Assembly: GCF_002286965.1 (NCBI RefSeq) | Contig: NZ_NSKD01000003.1 | Location: 452,351-516,350, forward strand | DNA from: Halovibrio salipaludis | GTDB lineage: Bacteria > Pseudomonadota > Gammaproteobacteria > Pseudomonadales > Oleiphilaceae | Length of the DNA stretch: 64,000 bases | Direction: 5' to 3' | The notes under the pieces: model-generated | Told to the model about the DNA's origin: nothing | What the model saw: the letters and a program-made list of their open reading frames with translations, nothing else | The model's database searches: none | Shown here: piece by piece, positions 29,219 to 38,971 of the stretch | Position numbering within the stretch: the stretch's first letter is position 1 | Layout: each line of letters opens with the position of its first letter | Made by a program: the position numbers and the translations under genes

Positions 29219-30019
29219 ATGTTCACGCATCAGGTGGTCTGGATCACCGGGGCCTCATCCGGAATCGGCGAATCACTGGCCCTGGCGTTCGCCGGCCAGC
29301 AGGCGCGGCTGGTGCTCTCCGCCAGGCGCGAGGAGGAGCTGGAACGCGTGGCCCGGCGCTGTGAAAGTGAAACCGGCCTTTCCCGCAGCTCCATCATGGT
29401 GCTGCCACTGGATGTCGCCGAACTGGAAACAGCCTTCGGCAAAACCAGCCAGGTTCTGGAACACTTCGGCCAGATCGACCTGCTGATCAACAACGCCGGC
29501 GTGTCCCAGCGTTCGCTCTGCCAGGAAACGGATCTCGCCGTCTACCAGCGGCTGATGGATGTGGATGTCATGGGCCAGATCGCCCTGACCAAGGCCGTTC
29601 TGCCCCACATGCTGGAACGCGGCCGGGGCCATATCGCGGTCACCTCCAGTGTGGCCGGCAAGGTCGGCGTGCGTCTGCGCACCGGCTACTGTGCAGCCAA
29701 GCACGCGGTCATGGGCTTTTTTGATGCACTGCGGGCCGAAGTCGAAGACGAAGGCATCCAGGTTTCCACCATCGTGCCGGGATTCGTGGCGACCGCCGTA
29801 GCGGAGAACTCACTGGCGGCGGACGGCAGCGCCTTTGGTCAGGCCGACGAGGACAACGCCGGCGGCATGGATTCCGACAAGGCCGCGGAAGTGATCATCA
29901 ATGGCCTGGGCCGGGGCAAGCGCGAAATCCCGGTGGGCGAAGGCAAGGAAATGATGGCGCTGTGGCTCAAACGGGTTTCACCGGAACTGGTCTTCCGGAT
30001 GACCAAGAACCGCAAGTAA
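29219..30019 (+). CDS. Short-chain dehydrogenase/reductase (SDR family)
   Basis: The 266-aa classical SDR has the cofactor motif VWITGASSGIGESLALAFA, NNAGVSQRS, the catalytic Ser in AVTSSVAGKVG, and YCAAKHAVMGFF with the Tyr and Lys. The Arg after the first strand (SARREEELE) favours NADP(H). The C-terminal hydrophobic tail resembles the DHRS7/YqjQ-like membrane-associated group. The substrate is unknown. The start has GGAG 6 bases upstream (CAGGAGCAACGC). Confidence 0.88.
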   Translation: MFTHQVVWITGASSGIGESLALAFAGQQARLVLSARREEELERVARRCESETGLSRSSIMVLPLDVAELETAFGKTSQVLEHFGQIDLLINNAGVSQRSLCQETDLAVYQRLMDVDVMGQIALTKAVLPHMLERGRGHIAVTSSVAGKVGVRLRTGYCAAKHAVMGFFDALRAEVEDEGIQVSTIVPGFVATAVAENSLAADGSAFGQADEDNAGGMDSDKAAEVIINGLGRGKREIPVGEGKEMMALWLKRVSPELVFRMTKNRK

Positions 30020-30037
30020 CAACAGCTCACCAAAAAG

Positions 30038-30060
30038 GCCGGAGCGGACTCCGCTCCGGC
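30038..30060. terminator. Bidirectional terminator between the SDR and cytochrome c peroxidase
   Basis: GCCGGAGCGGA and TCCGCTCCGGC form a perfect 11-bp stem over a one-base centre, midway between two convergent stop codons. There is an A-run (CAAAAAGG) just before the stem, which reads as a U-run after the stem for the minus-strand gene, supporting an intrinsic terminator for the peroxidase. Confidence 0.65.
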
Positions 30061-30069
30061 AATGCCTTC

Positions 30070-31059
30070 TCACGGAAGGGCGGGGAAGCTGACTTCGGGC
30101 ATTTCACCAGTCAGCGTGTGCAGGAAGGCTTCGATCTGTTCCACCTTCTCATCTGACAGTTCACGGTCCAGCATCTGGTCCGCCATCAGCTCAATCGCCT
30201 TGTCCAGCTCCTCGACGCTGCCGTTGTTGAAGTAGGGATAGGTCACGGCAACGTTGCGCAGCGTGGGTGTCTTGAACTTGAACTTATCCGACTCATTGCC
30301 AGTCACCACAAAGCGCCCCTCATCCGTGGACCCAGGCACCTCAAAACGGTGGTAATTACTGTCCGTCAGCGCCGGGCCACGATGGCAGGCGATGCACCCG
30401 GTATCAACGAACGCCTTCATGCCCTCTTTCTCCTTTTCATTCAGAGCCTGAAGGTCACCCCTCAGATAACGGTCAAACCGGGAATTGGGCGTGTTCAGGG
30501 TGCGTTCAAACGAGGCAATGGCCTTGGCCACGTTCTCCTTGTTGATCGGCTCCTCGCCACTGAACGCTTCACTGAAAAGCGTGCGGTAGACATCGAAGCT
30601 CTCAAGCCGATCAATGGCCTCATCAAGATCCATGGCCATCTCCACATCCGCCTCGATGGGGCCCAGCGCCTGCTCTTCCAGATCCTCGGCCCGGCCATCC
30701 CAGAACTGGGCGTCCAGGAACCCGGCGTTCAGGACCGTGGGCGTATTGCGCTTACCCACCTGCCCCTGGTGCCCCGTGGCCCGCGGAATCCGGTCCGTCC
30801 AGCCAAGCGCCGGGTTGTGGCAGGTAGCGCAACTGATCACGCCACTGGATGAGATCCGGGGCTCAAAGAAGAGCATCTTGCCCAACTCCACCTTCTCCGG
30901 CGTCAGGGAGTTGTCCTCCGGGATCGGGGGCAGTGCCGGCAGCGGCTCAAAGCGATCACGGTAGTCACCGTAACCATCACTGGCCACTGCAGGCCCTGTC
31001 AGCGTCATGCAGCCCAGCAGAGCTGCAAGAGCGAGAATGCGTCCTGTTTTCTTTTGCAT
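30070..31059 (-). CDS. Di-heme cytochrome c peroxidase
   Basis: The 329-aa periplasmic protein has a Sec signal (cleaved after PAVA) and two heme c motifs, CATCH (77-81) and CIACH (222-226). It has the MauG/CCP fold, with GKMLFFEPRISSSGVISC before the first heme and TPTLRNVAVTYPYFNNGSVEELD near the end. It reduces hydrogen peroxide with electrons from a c-type cytochrome or cupredoxin. An FNR/Anr-like box about 71 bases upstream of the ATG suggests induction at low oxygen, as known for Pseudomonas CcpA. It is divergent from msrP. Confidence 0.92.
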   Translation of the reverse strand: MQKKTGRILALAALLGCMTLTGPAVASDGYGDYRDRFEPLPALPPIPEDNSLTPEKVELGKMLFFEPRISSSGVISCATCHNPALGWTDRIPRATGHQGQVGKRNTPTVLNAGFLDAQFWDGRAEDLEEQALGPIEADVEMAMDLDEAIDRLESFDVYRTLFSEAFSGEEPINKENVAKAIASFERTLNTPNSRFDRYLRGDLQALNEKEKEGMKAFVDTGCIACHRGPALTDSNYHRFEVPGSTDEGRFVVTGNESDKFKFKTPTLRNVAVTYPYFNNGSVEELDKAIELMADQMLDRELSDEKVEQIEAFLHTLTGEMPEVSFPALP

Positions 31060-31123
31060 GATCCCTCCGGATCTGTCACTTTGACTATGGTTTCATTCAA
31101 ACCCGGAACCCCCAGGATTAACC

Positions 31124-31137
31124 ATGATTTAAGTCAA
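31124..31137 (-). promoter_or_regulatory. FNR/Anr-like box upstream of cytochrome c peroxidase
   Basis: On the minus strand the 14-mer reads TTGACTTAAATCAT, eight of ten defined positions of TTGAT-N4-ATCAA. Its centre is about 71 bases from the peroxidase ATG. Confidence 0.5.
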
Positions 31138-31142
31138 CATTC

Positions 31143-32072
31143 ATGTACCGCTATCCGCGTCCACCCAGTTCCGAAATAACGCCCAGGCACGTGTTTGAGC
31201 AGCGTCGCTCACTGATGAAAGGCATGGCCGCCGGAATGGCCCTCGGCAGCCTCGGCTCAAGCCCGGCGCTTATGGCCCGTGAACTTGGCAGCGTCACGGA
31301 CACGGATTTCGGGCAGGACCTCTCACCCACGCCCCTGGAAGCCATACGCGGTTACAGCAACTTCTACGAGTTCGGCACCGCCAAGGAGGACCCGCGCCAA
31401 CACGCCCACCAGCTCCGGACTGATCCCTGGTCCGTGCGCGTGGAAGGCCTGGTCGATAAGCCCGGCACCTTTGCCCTTGAGGACCTGATCAGCCGCTTCC
31501 AGCTCGAGGAGCGCATCTACCGCCTGCGGTGCGTGGAAGCCTGGTCCATGGTCATTCCCTGGATCGGCTTTGAACTGCGCCAGCTGCTCAAGGCCGTGCA
31601 GCCCACATCCGAAGCACGGTTTGTGGTTTTCGAGACACTCCATGATCCGGAACAGATGCCCGGGCAGAAAAAGGACCTGCTCGACTGGCCCTATCGCGAG
31701 GGCCTGAGGCTGGATGAGGCCATGCACCCGCTGACCCTCATGGCAGTGGGCCTCTATGGTGACACTCTTCCGAAGGAAAACGGGGCACCCATACGCCTGG
31801 TGGTGCCCTGGAAGTACGGCTTCAAGAGCATCAAATCCGTGGTCCGCATCCGGCTCCAGAAGGAGCAGCCAACCAGCAGCTGGCAGGCTGTTCAGCCGGA
31901 GGAATACGGCTTCTACGCCAACGTGAACCCGAACGTGAAGCACCCGCGCTGGCACCAGGCCACAGAGCGCCGGGTCGGGGAAACGGGGCGGCGTAAAACA
32001 CTGATGTTCAACGGCTACGAATCGGAAGTAGCGGACCTCTACAAGGGGATGGACCTGGAGAAGCACTTCTGA
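31143..32072 (+). CDS. msrP: Protein-methionine-sulfoxide reductase catalytic subunit MsrP
   Basis: The 309-aa periplasmic molybdoenzyme repairs oxidised methionines. A twin-arginine signal is visible (EQRRSLMKGMAAGMALGS, near residues 19-38). The sulfite-oxidase-type fold has the molybdenum-ligand Cys130 in YRLRCVEAWSMVIPW, followed by KDLLDWPYREGLRLDEAMHP and GAPIRLVVPWKYGFKSIKS. Its stop overlaps the msrQ start (TGATG). Electrons come from the quinone pool via MsrQ. A short leader of about 20 residues precedes the twin arginines, as in other MsrP proteins. Confidence 0.95.
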   Translation: MYRYPRPPSSEITPRHVFEQRRSLMKGMAAGMALGSLGSSPALMARELGSVTDTDFGQDLSPTPLEAIRGYSNFYEFGTAKEDPRQHAHQLRTDPWSVRVEGLVDKPGTFALEDLISRFQLEERIYRLRCVEAWSMVIPWIGFELRQLLKAVQPTSEARFVVFETLHDPEQMPGQKKDLLDWPYREGLRLDEAMHPLTLMAVGLYGDTLPKENGAPIRLVVPWKYGFKSIKSVVRIRLQKEQPTSSWQAVQPEEYGFYANVNPNVKHPRWHQATERRVGETGRRKTLMFNGYESEVADLYKGMDLEKHF

Positions 32073-32677
32073 TGCCACAACTGACTGGCATCCTGAGGCT
32101 GACGGGACTGATAGCGGGAACGGTGCCACTGGTGGCACTGGCCTGGGCCTGGGAGAGCGGGCAGCTGGGCTTTATGGCCTCAGAGGCACTGATCCACTGG
32201 CTGGGCAACCTCGGACTGGGCGCCCTGCTTCTGACCCTGACCCTTTCGCCGCTGAGCCGGCTGACCGGCAGCCACCTGCCCTTGGCTCTGCGCCGCCAGG
32301 CCGGACTCTGGGCCTTCGTCTATCTGGCACTGCACGCGCTGGCCTGGAGCTTTCTCGACATGGGCGGCGATGCCACGTTGATCCGCTCGGAACTGGCTGA
32401 GCAGCGCCACCTGCAGCTCGGGCTCCTGTGTCTGGTACTGCTGATGCCCCTGGCTCTGACTTCGTTCCGGCAGGCGCGCGAATGGATGGGCCTGTTACAC
32501 TGGCTGCGTCTGCACAGGCTGGTCTATGCCGCTGCCATCGGCGGCGTCATCCATCAGGCCATGGTGCAGAAGGTGCTTGAATGGCCCACTTTCCTCAGCG
32601 CATCGGTTCTGGCGGTTCTCCTGGTCTACAGGGTCGCCGGCGCGCTGAGGAGCCGTCCGGGGAGTCCTGAGACATGA
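32072..32677 (+). CDS. msrQ: Heme-binding membrane subunit MsrQ
   Basis: The 201-aa inner-membrane protein has five or six helices of the ferric-reductase-like domain. Heme-ligand His are in YLALHALAW and HRLVYAAAIGGVIHQAMV. It passes quinol electrons to MsrP. The start overlaps the msrP stop by one base, and its stop overlaps the start of the SixA-like gene (ATGAG), so the three genes probably form one transcript. Confidence 0.93.
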   Translation: MPQLTGILRLTGLIAGTVPLVALAWAWESGQLGFMASEALIHWLGNLGLGALLLTLTLSPLSRLTGSHLPLALRRQAGLWAFVYLALHALAWSFLDMGGDATLIRSELAEQRHLQLGLLCLVLLMPLALTSFRQAREWMGLLHWLRLHRLVYAAAIGGVIHQAMVQKVLEWPTFLSASVLAVLLVYRVAGALRSRPGSPET

Positions 32678-33186
32678 GCAAGGAACGGGTACTGACGCTG
32701 ATACGCCACGCCAAGTCCGGCTGGGACGACCCCAGCCTGAGCGATTTTGACCGCCCCCTTAACGAACGGGGCGAACGGGACGCACCGGAAATGGCACGAC
32801 GGCTGGCGGCACGCGGGGAATACCCGGACCACTTCATTGCCAGCAGTGCGCGGCGCGCCCGGGAGACAGCGCTTGTGCTTGCACAGGGCACGGGTTTTCC
32901 GGAGGCGGACATCCGCTTTGAACGCAGCCTCTATCTGGCGGATACCCAGCGACTGTTAAGCACCATCCGGAATCTGCCGGATCGGGCACGGGAGGTCTGG
33001 CTGGTGGGCCACAACCCGGACCTGACGGATCTGGCCAACCTGCTCGCCGGCCCGCACACCGATAACCTCCCTACCTGTGCGGTCTTCCGGATGGCGTTTG
33101 ACGCTGGATCCTGGCGGGACGTCCGGGAAGGTTCGGGGCGCCTGCTGGTCCACGACACCCCGAAGAAGCCCTGGCAGGCTACCTGA
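32674..33186 (+). CDS. SixA-type phosphohistidine phosphatase
   Basis: The 170-aa histidine-phosphatase-family protein starts with the catalytic RHAKSGWDDPSLSDFDRPLNERG and has the second catalytic His in WLVGHNPDLTDLANLL. E. coli SixA dephosphorylates phosphohistidine on PTS and phosphorelay proteins; the target here is unknown. It overlaps msrQ by 4 bp at its start and the convergent DUF4397 gene by 8 bp at its end. Confidence 0.88.
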   Translation: MSKERVLTLIRHAKSGWDDPSLSDFDRPLNERGERDAPEMARRLAARGEYPDHFIASSARRARETALVLAQGTGFPEADIRFERSLYLADTQRLLSTIRNLPDRAREVWLVGHNPDLTDLANLLAGPHTDNLPTCAVFRMAFDAGSWRDVREGSGRLLVHDTPKKPWQAT

Positions 33187-34654
33187 CCCGGCTGACCTGG
33201 ATCAGGCCAGACTCACTGCTACCCTGCGGCCGAGCAACTACCAGCTCATAGAGTCCCTGCGTCTTCAGTGACACGGAATCGTCACACAGCAGCCGGTTTC
33301 CTGGATCACCGGGCTCCGTTACGACCAGCTGGTAATCACCCGCCTGTACGGGCAGCATCGAACTGCTGTTGCCATAGGAAAGGTTGCTTACAACCGGCTC
33401 GGGCACCACACCATTACCTGATAACGGGCTCTCACACCCGCTTCCTTCCACAAGATAAACGTCCACGGGCTCTGCTTGCCCATCATTTTCGGGATCTTTG
33501 AACCAAGTGTTCAGAATGCGGGCCCTGGCATTCGTCGCGACAGGACGGGCGTCATTGATCAGTAAGCTGGCCTGCGTGGATTCATCTGAACTGGAAGGAG
33601 GCAGGGCTCGCAGCACAACGGTACCTGCCTTCGCCCTGGCAAGACTCAAACCATAGGAGCCGCTGGCGTCCGACTCCTGGGAATCAATCGCCAGCGTATA
33701 ACTCCCCGCTTCAACACCCTCATACCCCTCAGGAGCCTTGCTGCCCAGAGGGTCAACAGTGTCTGTGGCGATAGGGCCCTCAGCGCTTGCCACCTCCACG
33801 CTTTCTGTTGATGCATTCACGAACTCAAACCCGGCATCCTGTTGCATATCCGGAACCCGCCGGCTCTGCTCCCCATCAACCTCAATCAGCGACAGGTCAC
33901 CCTCTCCCTGAACACCGGTGGCAGGTGTCACCGCCAGCAACAGATCATCCCCGGTATCCCAGCCAAGAACGCGGTCGCTGTCATAGATCACGTTGCTGCC
34001 ACCGGCAGGGGTGATCTGGACCCGGTAGACACCCGACTCAACCCGCAGGGCCTCACTGGCGTTACCGTACGGCAGGGTCACATCCGGGCTGCCGGAGGTA
34101 TCACCGCCCAGATACAGATCAACCGCCTCGAAATCCGGCGCAAGGTGGGCCACCCGGAAGCGGACATCCCTGAGCGGTTCATCACCGTCCGAATCGCCGT
34201 CACCGTCACCTTCCTCTTCCCCGTTTTCCTCGTCCTCCTCCTCGGGCTCGAAGGGCTCATCATCCTGTTCAAGCAGGATGGCGCGGGCATCGCTGTCCTC
34301 CAGGGATCCCGCCAGAAGCAGATCATGGCGCATGCCTTCGGTCAGGTTGCCCTCAAGGTTATCCAGAAGGGGTTCCGGTGCCTCCCTGCCGGTATAGCCT
34401 GCCGCCTCAAAACGGTAGTGATTCGCCGGCAGGCTGAAGGTGGCGACCCTCCCGTAATCCAGCGTCTCTGTTTGAACCTCACCATCCGCTTCCAGGCGCA
34501 GGGCGGGCGCGTCGGTCACGGCATGGAGCACACGTACGTCCACGTCATCTCCGGCGACGGTATCATTGAAGGTTTCGTCTCTCTGGCTCTCAAAGCAGCC
34601 GCTGAGCCCCAGCGTCACGGCCACGAGCAGTGCGGCCCTGGCAGGCGATTCCAT
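33179..34654 (-). CDS. DUF4397 repeat lipoprotein
   Basis: The 491-aa protein has a lipoprotein signal (LLVAVTLGLSGCFESQ; lipobox LSGC) and four beta-rich repeats of DUF4397 type, each with a strand like VRVLHAVTDAPALRLEADGE or FRVAHLAPDFEAVDLYLGG, a central YG(N/R) turn, and Y-x-x-x-x-T/P-x-G end. An acidic linker (PEEEDEENGEEEGDGDGDSD) sits near residue 145. Such proteins are surface or periplasmic anchors of unknown role. Composition is slightly lower in GC than its neighbours. It is convergent with the SixA gene. Confidence 0.85.
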   Translation of the reverse strand: MESPARAALLVAVTLGLSGCFESQRDETFNDTVAGDDVDVRVLHAVTDAPALRLEADGEVQTETLDYGRVATFSLPANHYRFEAAGYTGREAPEPLLDNLEGNLTEGMRHDLLLAGSLEDSDARAILLEQDDEPFEPEEEDEENGEEEGDGDGDSDGDEPLRDVRFRVAHLAPDFEAVDLYLGGDTSGSPDVTLPYGNASEALRVESGVYRVQITPAGGSNVIYDSDRVLGWDTGDDLLLAVTPATGVQGEGDLSLIEVDGEQSRRVPDMQQDAGFEFVNASTESVEVASAEGPIATDTVDPLGSKAPEGYEGVEAGSYTLAIDSQESDASGSYGLSLARAKAGTVVLRALPPSSSDESTQASLLINDARPVATNARARILNTWFKDPENDGQAEPVDVYLVEGSGCESPLSGNGVVPEPVVSNLSYGNSSSMLPVQAGDYQLVVTEPGDPGNRLLCDDSVSLKTQGLYELVVARPQGSSESGLIQVSRVR

Positions 34655-34745
34655 GGTGTTCGTCCTGTTCCATGAAGGTTCAGGGGCGGTTTTAACAGGA
34701 TCGGGGAAGCGGCAAAAGCGACCGGCTCACACTACGGGCACGGGC

Positions 34746-35771
34746 TCAGTCACAGCGTTCGAGCAGGCGGTTCCAGGCGCCGGCGTGGCGGGCCACCGCC
34801 TGGTCGAGGTCGTGCCAGACACTGCCTGAGTGCCGGGTACGGAGGTTGCGGCTGATGAAGGGCGTCATGGCATCCGGAGGCGGCGCGCCGGTGGCCTCGA
34901 CCAGCGCTTCCAGAGCCCGTGCCATGCGGCGACCGTATCCCCGCACCTGCTGGATACGGGGTACCAGGCCATCCAGATAATGCTTACGGTAGAACGCCAC
35001 CGCCCCCGCATCCATGGGGCAGCCCTGCGCTGAAGCCAGGACACGGTCCAGAATACCGGCACTATCGCCAAGACGGGCCTGCAGGGCCTCAGCACTGCGC
35101 AGCAGCTGCCCGAAGCGCGGCTCCCTGCGCCATTGGCGGTAGTGATCCGTCATGGCCGCCAGCTCCTCAGGCACCCTGCCCGGCTGTGCGGACGCCAGCA
35201 TGGCGGCGACCCCGTGGAGGCTCTCAATGAGTTGATCCAGCGACTTTTCCGGCACAGGCGCCGGCACGTGGCCACCGGAACGGCTGACCAGCCGGGCCAT
35301 CTCATCGCTGCCCCAGACGCCATTCCACAGTGCCAGCGGCAGTGATTCCGCCCGTGCGTCACGCGCCTTCTTCAGGGCCTCGGTGCGGGCGTCGCTGTCG
35401 ATCCTGGGCAGACACTCATCCACGGCGGCCAGAAAGCGCAGGTGGTATTCCATGCGCGTGCCCGGATGCGCCACACGCCCGAGAACACTGGTCCGTTCAC
35501 CGATCACCACCTGCAGTTCACAGCCGTAGAGAGACAGGAAATCCACCAGCCCCATGTCCAGTTCCGGCAGTTCCAGCCGACGTTCACGGGGGCGCGGCAG
35601 GGGCTCGACCGTGGGGATGCGGGAAGGTTCGGGCGCCACACCGAAAGCCCCGGCAAGGGCGTCAACATAGGCCTCCGCCCGGGCACCATTCTCCCCACCC
35701 GACCAGCAGCCCGCCAGGACCAGGGGCAAGAGGACCGGCAGGAGAACGCGGGCCAGCGGCCTAAACGTCAT
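34746..35771 (-). CDS. DUF3080 lipoprotein
   Basis: The 341-aa protein begins MTFRPLARVLLPVLLPLVLAG followed by Cys, a clear lipobox (VLAGC). The body is helical with FLSLYGCELQVVIGERTSVLGRVAHPGTRM, matching the DUF3080 family as I recall it, which has no known function. The ATG at 35771 overlaps the XdhC-like stop (TATGACGTTTAG), so it is translationally coupled. Reading further upstream would run antisense to nothing useful but inside the XdhC gene. Confidence 0.8.
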   Translation of the reverse strand: MTFRPLARVLLPVLLPLVLAGCWSGGENGARAEAYVDALAGAFGVAPEPSRIPTVEPLPRPRERRLELPELDMGLVDFLSLYGCELQVVIGERTSVLGRVAHPGTRMEYHLRFLAAVDECLPRIDSDARTEALKKARDARAESLPLALWNGVWGSDEMARLVSRSGGHVPAPVPEKSLDQLIESLHGVAAMLASAQPGRVPEELAAMTDHYRQWRREPRFGQLLRSAEALQARLGDSAGILDRVLASAQGCPMDAGAVAFYRKHYLDGLVPRIQQVRGYGRRMARALEALVEATGAPPPDAMTPFISRNLRTRHSGSVWHDLDQAVARHAGAWNRLLERCD

Positions 35772-36753
35772 ACCGGCTGACCCGGTGGAGCAGCCGGTAG
35801 CGCTCGGCCAGGACCTGCGCCATGGTCGCCACGGCGATCTCCGGGGGCGCCTTGCTGCCGATGCTGAAGCCAATGGGCGCATGGATACGCCCCATGCGGG
35901 AATCAGTGACGCCCAGCTCGTACAGGCGCTCCCGCCGCTGGGCGGCGGTGCGCTGTGATCCCATGGCGCCGATGTAGAAGGCATTGGTCTCCAGGGCAGC
36001 CAGCAGACCCATGTCGTCAATGCGTGGGTCATGACCAAGTGCCAGGATCGCGCAGTGCGCGTCATTGAAGTCGCGCTGGATGAGATCGTCCGGCAGGCAG
36101 GCGTGGCACTCGATGCCCGGTTCCTCCCAGCCCTCCAGAAACAGTGGGCGTGGTTCGCAGAGCGCGACACTGAACCCATTCATCAGGGCCATGCGCCCGA
36201 CGTAGCGGGCCACTTCCCCGGCCCCGATCATCAGCATGCGCGAGCTTGGACCAATGGTGTGCAGGAACTCCTGTTCATGCTCTTCAACGCGCTCAGGCAC
36301 CGAGGCACCGGCGAACTGCCAGTCGCCGCTGGCCCAGTCCACGCGTCGCGTCACCGCCCGGCGCTCGGACAGGTCATCCAGCACCCGGGCGATCGGGCCG
36401 GCATGGCGATCCGGCTCCAGAACCTCCACCACCAGCCGCATGCGGCCGCCGCAGGGCAGCCGCCAGCGCTCCTGTTCCTCTTCGGTGACGCCATGATCCA
36501 CCAGCCTGGGGGCCGTGGACAGGGGCTCTCCCCCTTCCACTACCTCCCGGATCAGGGATTCCTCCAGGCAGCCCCCAGAGACCGAGCCCGACCACTCACC
36601 GGCGGCGTTGACCGCCAGCATGGAGCCCGGTGGGCGCGGCGAGGATCCCCAGGTGCGCAGAACCGTGCACAGCCAGGCCCTCTCACCGCGGGCCAGCCAG
36701 CGGCTGACATGCTCTATGACCGAAGAAGCCGGATCCTGACTCGCTTCAGGCAT
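35761..36753 (-). CDS. XdhC/CoxI-family molybdenum cofactor insertion chaperone
   Basis: The 330-aa protein has an N-terminal XdhC/CoxI domain (WLCTVLRTWGSSPRPPGSMLAV, SGSVSGGCLEESLIREV, and the PCGGRMRLVVEVLEP block) and a C-terminal Rossmann-like XdhC domain (GPSSRMLMIGAGEVARYVGRMA, LGHDPRIDDMGLLAAL, YIGAMGSQRT). XdhC proteins mature the molybdenum cofactor (sulfuration) and deliver it to xanthine-dehydrogenase-family enzymes. The start at 36753 overlaps the 3' end of the hydroxylase gene, its evident client; a frame open to 36861 would lie inside that gene. Confidence 0.9.
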   Translation of the reverse strand: MPEASQDPASSVIEHVSRWLARGERAWLCTVLRTWGSSPRPPGSMLAVNAAGEWSGSVSGGCLEESLIREVVEGGEPLSTAPRLVDHGVTEEEQERWRLPCGGRMRLVVEVLEPDRHAGPIARVLDDLSERRAVTRRVDWASGDWQFAGASVPERVEEHEQEFLHTIGPSSRMLMIGAGEVARYVGRMALMNGFSVALCEPRPLFLEGWEEPGIECHACLPDDLIQRDFNDAHCAILALGHDPRIDDMGLLAALETNAFYIGAMGSQRTAAQRRERLYELGVTDSRMGRIHAPIGFSIGSKAPPEIAVATMAQVLAERYRLLHRVSRYDV

Positions 36754-38971
36754 CGGCGCTCCCTGCCCGGAAGGGGGTACGGCGCTGGCGCTCACCCGTG
36801 AGTGCAAACAGAGCGTTGCCCAAGGCCGGGATCGCCGGCGGTGTTCCGGGTTCACCCACACCCTGCGGATCTTCCCCGTTCTCCACCAGGATAATGCTGA
36901 GTTCCGGTGTCTCGTCGTGGCGCATCAGCGTGTAGTCGTGGAAGTTGCTCTGTTTCAGGCGGCCGCTGTCATCCCAGTCCACCTCGCCATAGAGGGCTGC
37001 CGTGAGGCCGAACAGAATGCCGCCTTCCATCTGCATCCGCACAATATCCGGATTAACCATGCGGCCACAGTCCGCAGCACAGGTCACCCGGTGAACACGG
37101 ATGGCGCCGTCTTCAATACTGGCTTCCACCACCTGCGCCACGAAAGTGCCGAAGCTGCGGTGCAGGGCCACGCCCCGCGCCCTGGCCTCGGGCAGCGACC
37201 CGCCCCAACCCGCGGCTTCCGCCGCCCGTTCCAGCACCGCGCGGTGCCGGGGACTGTCTTCCAGATGACGCAGGCGGAACGCCACCGGATCCTCACCGGC
37301 CCTGTGGGCCAGCTCATCCATGAAGGTCTCCACCGCGAAGCCGTTGTGGGAATGGCCAACGGAACGCCAGTAGCTGACCGGCACGCCGGCATCGGCGTGG
37401 GTATGGCGCACCCGGAGGTCCGGGACGGCGTAGGGCACATCCACAGCGCCCTCAATGGCGGAATGGTCCTTGGGGGTAAGGAAGGTGTCCTCGGTCATCC
37501 GCCCCACCGAAGCCAGGGTGTTGTAGAACATGCGTGGCGCCCAGGGGTACTGGGCGGCGGCCGCGTTGCGGGCGAACCAGTCGAAGATGAGCGGGCCGGT
37601 GATCTGGTGATCCCAGGCCGTAACGCGCCCGTCAGCCAGGGCGCCGCGGAAGCGGTGCAGCATCGCCGGACGGAAAACGTCATGCCGGATGTCGTCCTCC
37701 CGGGACCACACCAGCTTGACGGGCTCCTGTCTCTGGCTGGCGATCTCCGCCACCTCTTCCACGTACTCCTGGGTCAGGCGCCGACCGAAACCACCGCCCA
37801 GGAAGGTGGTATGCACCCTGATCTCACCAGGGGAATAGCCACTGGTGCGTGCCGCCGCGATCCGTGCCAGATCGGGCCCCTGGGTCGGAGCCCAGACCTC
37901 CAGCCCCCGGTCCGTGACCATGGCAGTGGCGTTCTGGGGCTCCATGGTGGCATGGGCCAGGAAGGGCGCCTCGTATTCAGCCTCCAGCACCCCATCCGCG
38001 TTCTCAAGCACACCGGCGGCATCCCCGTCACTGCGCTCGGTATCACCGGCGCTGTCATCCGCCGCCTGACGGTACTGGCGGAAAACCGACTCCTGGGTGA
38101 CCTTCACCGCATCGGACTCGTCCCACTCAATGCTCAGCTCACCCCGCGCCTTCATGGCCTGCCAGTAGCTTTCCGCCACCACGGCAACGCCACGCTCAAT
38201 GGCCAGCACATCGATCACACCGGGAAGCTCCCGTGCCCTGGCATCATCAAAGGCGACAAGACGCGCGCCGATGGCCGGTGGCCGTGCCACCACGGCGTAG
38301 CGCATCCCCTCCAGCTCCACATCGATACCGAAGCGGGCCTGGCCCGTAACCTTGGCCAGGGCATCCAGGCGGCGGTTATGTTTACCAATGTAGCGGAAGT
38401 CTTCCGGGCGACGCAGCGTGACCTCTTCGGGCATGCTCTGGCGTGCCGCCAGTGCCAGAAGGTCCTTGTAGGCCATCCGCTGGGTACCGGCCGGGTGCAG
38501 CACATGGCCGTCTTCGGTGGTCAGTGACGCAACCGGCTCCTGCCAGACCTCCGCAGCCGAGGCCAGAAGAACCGCCCGCACCCGGGCACCGGCCTCGCGC
38601 ACCCGCTCCCAGCTGGTACGCACACTGGAGCTGCCACCCGTTACCTGAAGGCCGTACTGGGGGTTGATGTAGGCATCGCCCACCGGCGCGAAAACCACCT
38701 CAATGTTCTCCGGGGCCACATCCAGCTCTTCCGCCACCAGGGTGGTAATGCCGGTCACTGTCCCCTGCCCCATCTCCACACGGTCCAGGGTGAACGCCAC
38801 CCCACCGTCAGGATCAATCTCAAGCCAGGCGTTGGGCGCCCAGGCCCCGACACGGGTTGGTTCCCTTTCATCCGGGGCAGTGGCGCAGCCGGGCAGCACC
38901 ATGCCCAGTACCAGAGCGCCGGAGCCAGCAGCACCCAGGCGGAACAGTTCACGTCGGGATACTCCACTCAT
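36746..38971 (-). CDS. Molybdopterin-binding subunit of a xanthine dehydrogenase-family hydroxylase (IorB/aldehyde dehydrogenase type)
   Basis: The 741-aa subunit has a twin-arginine signal followed by a lipobox-like LPGC ([20 protein letters not shown], then Cys near residue 29), so it is exported and perhaps lipid-anchored. The two molybdenum domains show [38 protein letters not shown], and the catalytic Glu in [19 protein letters not shown]. It partners the 156-aa 2Fe-2S subunit just upstream (4-bp overlap), the two-subunit IorAB layout, where electrons go to an external acceptor. The substrate (N-heterocycle or aldehyde) is undetermined. No cytochrome subunit gene is adjacent. Confidence 0.9.
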   Translation of the reverse strand: MSGVSRRELFRLGAAGSGALVLGMVLPGCATAPDEREPTRVGAWAPNAWLEIDPDGGVAFTLDRVEMGQGTVTGITTLVAEELDVAPENIEVVFAPVGDAYINPQYGLQVTGGSSSVRTSWERVREAGARVRAVLLASAAEVWQEPVASLTTEDGHVLHPAGTQRMAYKDLLALAARQSMPEEVTLRRPEDFRYIGKHNRRLDALAKVTGQARFGIDVELEGMRYAVVARPPAIGARLVAFDDARARELPGVIDVLAIERGVAVVAESYWQAMKARGELSIEWDESDAVKVTQESVFRQYRQAADDSAGDTERSDGDAAGVLENADGVLEAEYEAPFLAHATMEPQNATAMVTDRGLEVWAPTQGPDLARIAAARTSGYSPGEIRVHTTFLGGGFGRRLTQEYVEEVAEIASQRQEPVKLVWSREDDIRHDVFRPAMLHRFRGALADGRVTAWDHQITGPLIFDWFARNAAAAQYPWAPRMFYNTLASVGRMTEDTFLTPKDHSAIEGAVDVPYAVPDLRVRHTHADAGVPVSYWRSVGHSHNGFAVETFMDELAHRAGEDPVAFRLRHLEDSPRHRAVLERAAEAAGWGGSLPEARARGVALHRSFGTFVAQVVEASIEDGAIRVHRVTCAADCGRMVNPDIVRMQMEGGILFGLTAALYGEVDWDDSGRLKQSNFHDYTLMRHDETPELSIILVENGEDPQGVGEPGTPPAIPALGNALFALTGERQRRTPFRAGSADA

